NCBI GenBank assembly: GCA_005881995.1 | Contig: VBHV01000076.1 | Span: forward strand, 1 to 5,782 | Origin: Chloroflexota bacterium | GTDB lineage: Bacteria; Chloroflexota; Ktedonobacteria; Ktedonobacterales; Ktedonobacteraceae | Direction: 5' to 3' | Length of the DNA stretch: 5,782 bases | Shown: positions 4,999 through 5,782 of the stretch, in pieces | Position numbering within the stretch: position 1 is the stretch's first letter | Layout: the number at the start of each line of letters is the position of its first letter | The notes under the pieces: generated by a model | The model's database searches: none | The model's input: the letters and a program-made list of their open reading frames with translations, nothing else | Told to the model about the DNA's origin: nothing | Program-made: the position numbers and the translations under genes

Positions 4999-5782
4999 AG
5001 CATCAAATCCTTTCGAACACAGCGAACTTTCCCCAGAAGACCTGGAAGTGGTGCGCGCCTTCCACGCGACAGATAGCTTTGCAGTGTTTCAGGGCGACCA
5101 GGACGAACAGGGCGATCGGGGAGACCAGGGCGACCGCGAGGGTCGCCCGTACAATATACGGGCTGATGCAACGGTTGAGATTGAAGATGAAATGCTGGTG
5201 ATTTTCGTTTCGGAGGTTGGCGAAGATATTGCGGCTTTGCGGCACGCGCTTGAGCAGGCGGAGATTGATGATCGTATTGATTCGCCAGGGTTTTTAACAC
5301 TACAACGGGTCGCGCATAAAATACGAGGTACGGCGGCAGCGATTGGCTGCGAAGCGATGTCGGTTATTGCTCACCATATTGAAATGCTCATCCAGCAAAT
5401 GAAGAAAGGCGAGATTCTCCTGCTATCCGGTCTATTCGCGCTGGGGAATGCGGTGGGTGGTTTGGAGATGACACTGCACAGTGTAGCGGCACGTTGCCAG
5501 GAGGATATGCAGCCGCTGCTCAATCTTGAAGAATATTATGCAGCCCTGGATATTCACACGCCAGCGAGATCCAGTGAGGACGCGATAAATCACGTCCCTA
5601 CAGAGCAGGATGCGGAGGTGATCTCCCAGGGCGCAGGGCGTCCGCAGGGCAGCGAGAGCCGCCGCCCTTACCCCGTTGACCGGCAACATCTCGGTCAGCT
5701 CATCCAGCACGCGGAGCAACTGGTCGAGCAGCAAACTGCCCTGGAGGTTGCACGTAAACAGGTTGAGACAGCGATTCAGGAA
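4991..5782 (+). CDS. CheA-like chemosensory histidine kinase, N-terminal part, 3' end cut
   Basis: The frame from ATG 4991 stays open for 264 codons to the window edge. It encodes the front of a CheA-type kinase (ChpA/PilL, PixL or FrzE class), which is phosphorylated on its Hpt domain and passes phosphate to CheY-like receivers. The Hpt domain spans about 68-140: LVIFVSEVGEDIAALRHAL (69-87), then VAHKIRGTAAAIGCEAM (107-123) with phosphoacceptor His109, then HHIEMLIQQMKKGE. The usual HxxKG lysine is Arg112. Residues 142-182 are helical and 190-228 form a low-complexity linker. VDRQHLGQLIQHAEQLVEQQTALE (229-252) resembles the dimerisation helix that opens the CheA P3 region; the catalytic, CheW-binding and any receiver domain lie beyond the window. 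Before the Hpt domain, residues 34-52 (QGDQDEQGDRGDQGDREGR) are encoded by a 9-bp repeat and a palindrome. The start overlaps the cheW-like stop by 8 nt; AGGAA at 4974-4978 is distant, so coupling is likely. Confidence 0.85.
   Translation, partial: MSEASNPFEHSELSPEDLEVVRAFHATDSFAVFQGDQDEQGDRGDQGDREGRPYNIRADATVEIEDEMLVIFVSEVGEDIAALRHALEQAEIDDRIDSPGFLTLQRVAHKIRGTAAAIGCEAMSVIAHHIEMLIQQMKKGEILLLSGLFALGNAVGGLEMTLHSVAARCQEDMQPLLNLEEYYAALDIHTPARSSEDAINHVPTEQDAEVISQGAGRPQGSESRRPYPVDRQHLGQLIQHAEQLVEQQTALEVARKQVETAIQE
5090..5134 (+). repeat. Five 9-bp tandem units in the cheA-like gene
   Basis: CAGGGCGAC, CAGGACGAA, CAGGGCGAT, CGGGGAGAC, CAGGGCGAC: five contiguous 9-mers with the first and last identical, read in frame as QGD-QDE-QGD-RGD-QGD. 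The unit matches the left arm of the palindrome that begins within the last copy (5128). Whole-unit changes would alter linker length without breaking the frame. Confidence 0.75.
5128..5148. repeat. Perfect GC-rich palindrome, possible dispersed repeat inside CDS
   Basis: GGGCGACC (5128-5135), loop GCGAG, GGTCGCCC (5141-5148): an 8-bp perfect stem with a 5-nt loop, in frame as GDREGRP. It is not followed by a T-run and lies mid-gene, so it is not a terminator. From memory, GGGCGACC-N5-GGTCGCCC elements flanked by TAC/GTA recur as interspersed palindromes in some bacterial genomes, and here the right arm is followed by GTAC. The family assignment is unverified. Confidence 0.6.
5627..5672. repeat. 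Degenerate CAGGGCG-rich stretch, possible decayed related repeat
   Basis: CAGGGCG occurs at 5627-5633 and again at 5634-5640, and CAGGGC at 5645-5650. AGGGCG (5635-5640) is complementary to CGCCCT (5663-5668), after which TAC follows as it does after the 5128-5148 palindrome. It encodes the linker QGAGRPQGSESRRPYP, which shares GRP with the first site. The resemblance may be compositional. Confidence 0.3.

Noticed and set aside
4989..5300. Minus-strand open frames opposite the start of the cheA-like gene
   Set aside because: The forward frame is open for 264 codons with a clear Hpt motif. The reverse products show no domain and are created by the repeat composition.
1..5782. CRISPR array, tRNA or rRNA gene, insertion sequence
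   Set aside because: No regularly spaced direct repeats, no tRNA-like TTC/CCA architecture, no transposase reading frame and no rRNA-like sequence were seen on reading the window.

Overview
The window looks like a bacterial chromosome segment carrying six protein-coding genes, all on the + strand. The two edge genes are cut: the first lacks its 5' end and the last its 3' end. The style of the genes suggests Chloroflexota, perhaps a Ktedonobacteria-type organism: soluble PAS-histidine kinases, YFxDxES-type methyltransferases, a Chp/Pix-like chemosensory set, and a GGGCGACC/GGTCGCCC palindrome. No rRNA or other taxonomic marker is present, so this placement is tentative.

Left part (1-2440): a GT-B fold family-4-like glycosyltransferase (2-1429, open at the left edge) is followed by a 153-bp spacer. 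The spacer holds a near-consensus sigma-70-type promoter, TTGACA-17-TATTCT. It appears to drive a class I SAM-dependent methyltransferase (1583-2440) and, 39 bp further on, a PAS sensor histidine kinase.

Middle (2480-4016): the kinase (2480-3604, TTG start) has no transmembrane segments and no adjacent DNA-binding response regulator. It has a Gly-x-x tripeptide insert in its PAS domain, encoded by a G-rich 9-bp-period repeat that also fits a G-quadruplex pattern. A 412-bp AT-rich stretch without a credible gene follows. It begins with a second strong promoter candidate (TTGACA-16-GATAAT), has a possible extended -10 promoter behind it, and contains two mutually exclusive small hairpins. This looks like a long leader for the next operon.

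Right part (4017-5782): a tight, translationally coupled chemosensory operon. It encodes a single-domain PilG/PixG-like response regulator (4017-4409), a CheW-like adaptor (4411-4998, 1 nt after the previous stop) and the start of a CheA-like histidine kinase with an Hpt domain (4991-5782, 8-nt overlap, running off the right edge). Together these would form the core of a chemosensory array of the Chp/Pix/Frz type. The receptor must lie outside the window, and no MCP gene sits between the cheW-like and cheA-like genes.

The most unusual signal is inside the cheA-like gene. Five 9-bp tandem units (5090-5134, consensus CAGGGCGAC) merge directly into a perfect 8-bp-arm palindrome (5128-5148). The whole is read in frame as a Gly/Asp-rich linker just before the Hpt domain. 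A degenerate related stretch lies at 5627-5672. This suggests a dispersed palindromic repeat that entered a signalling gene and became protein-coding linker.
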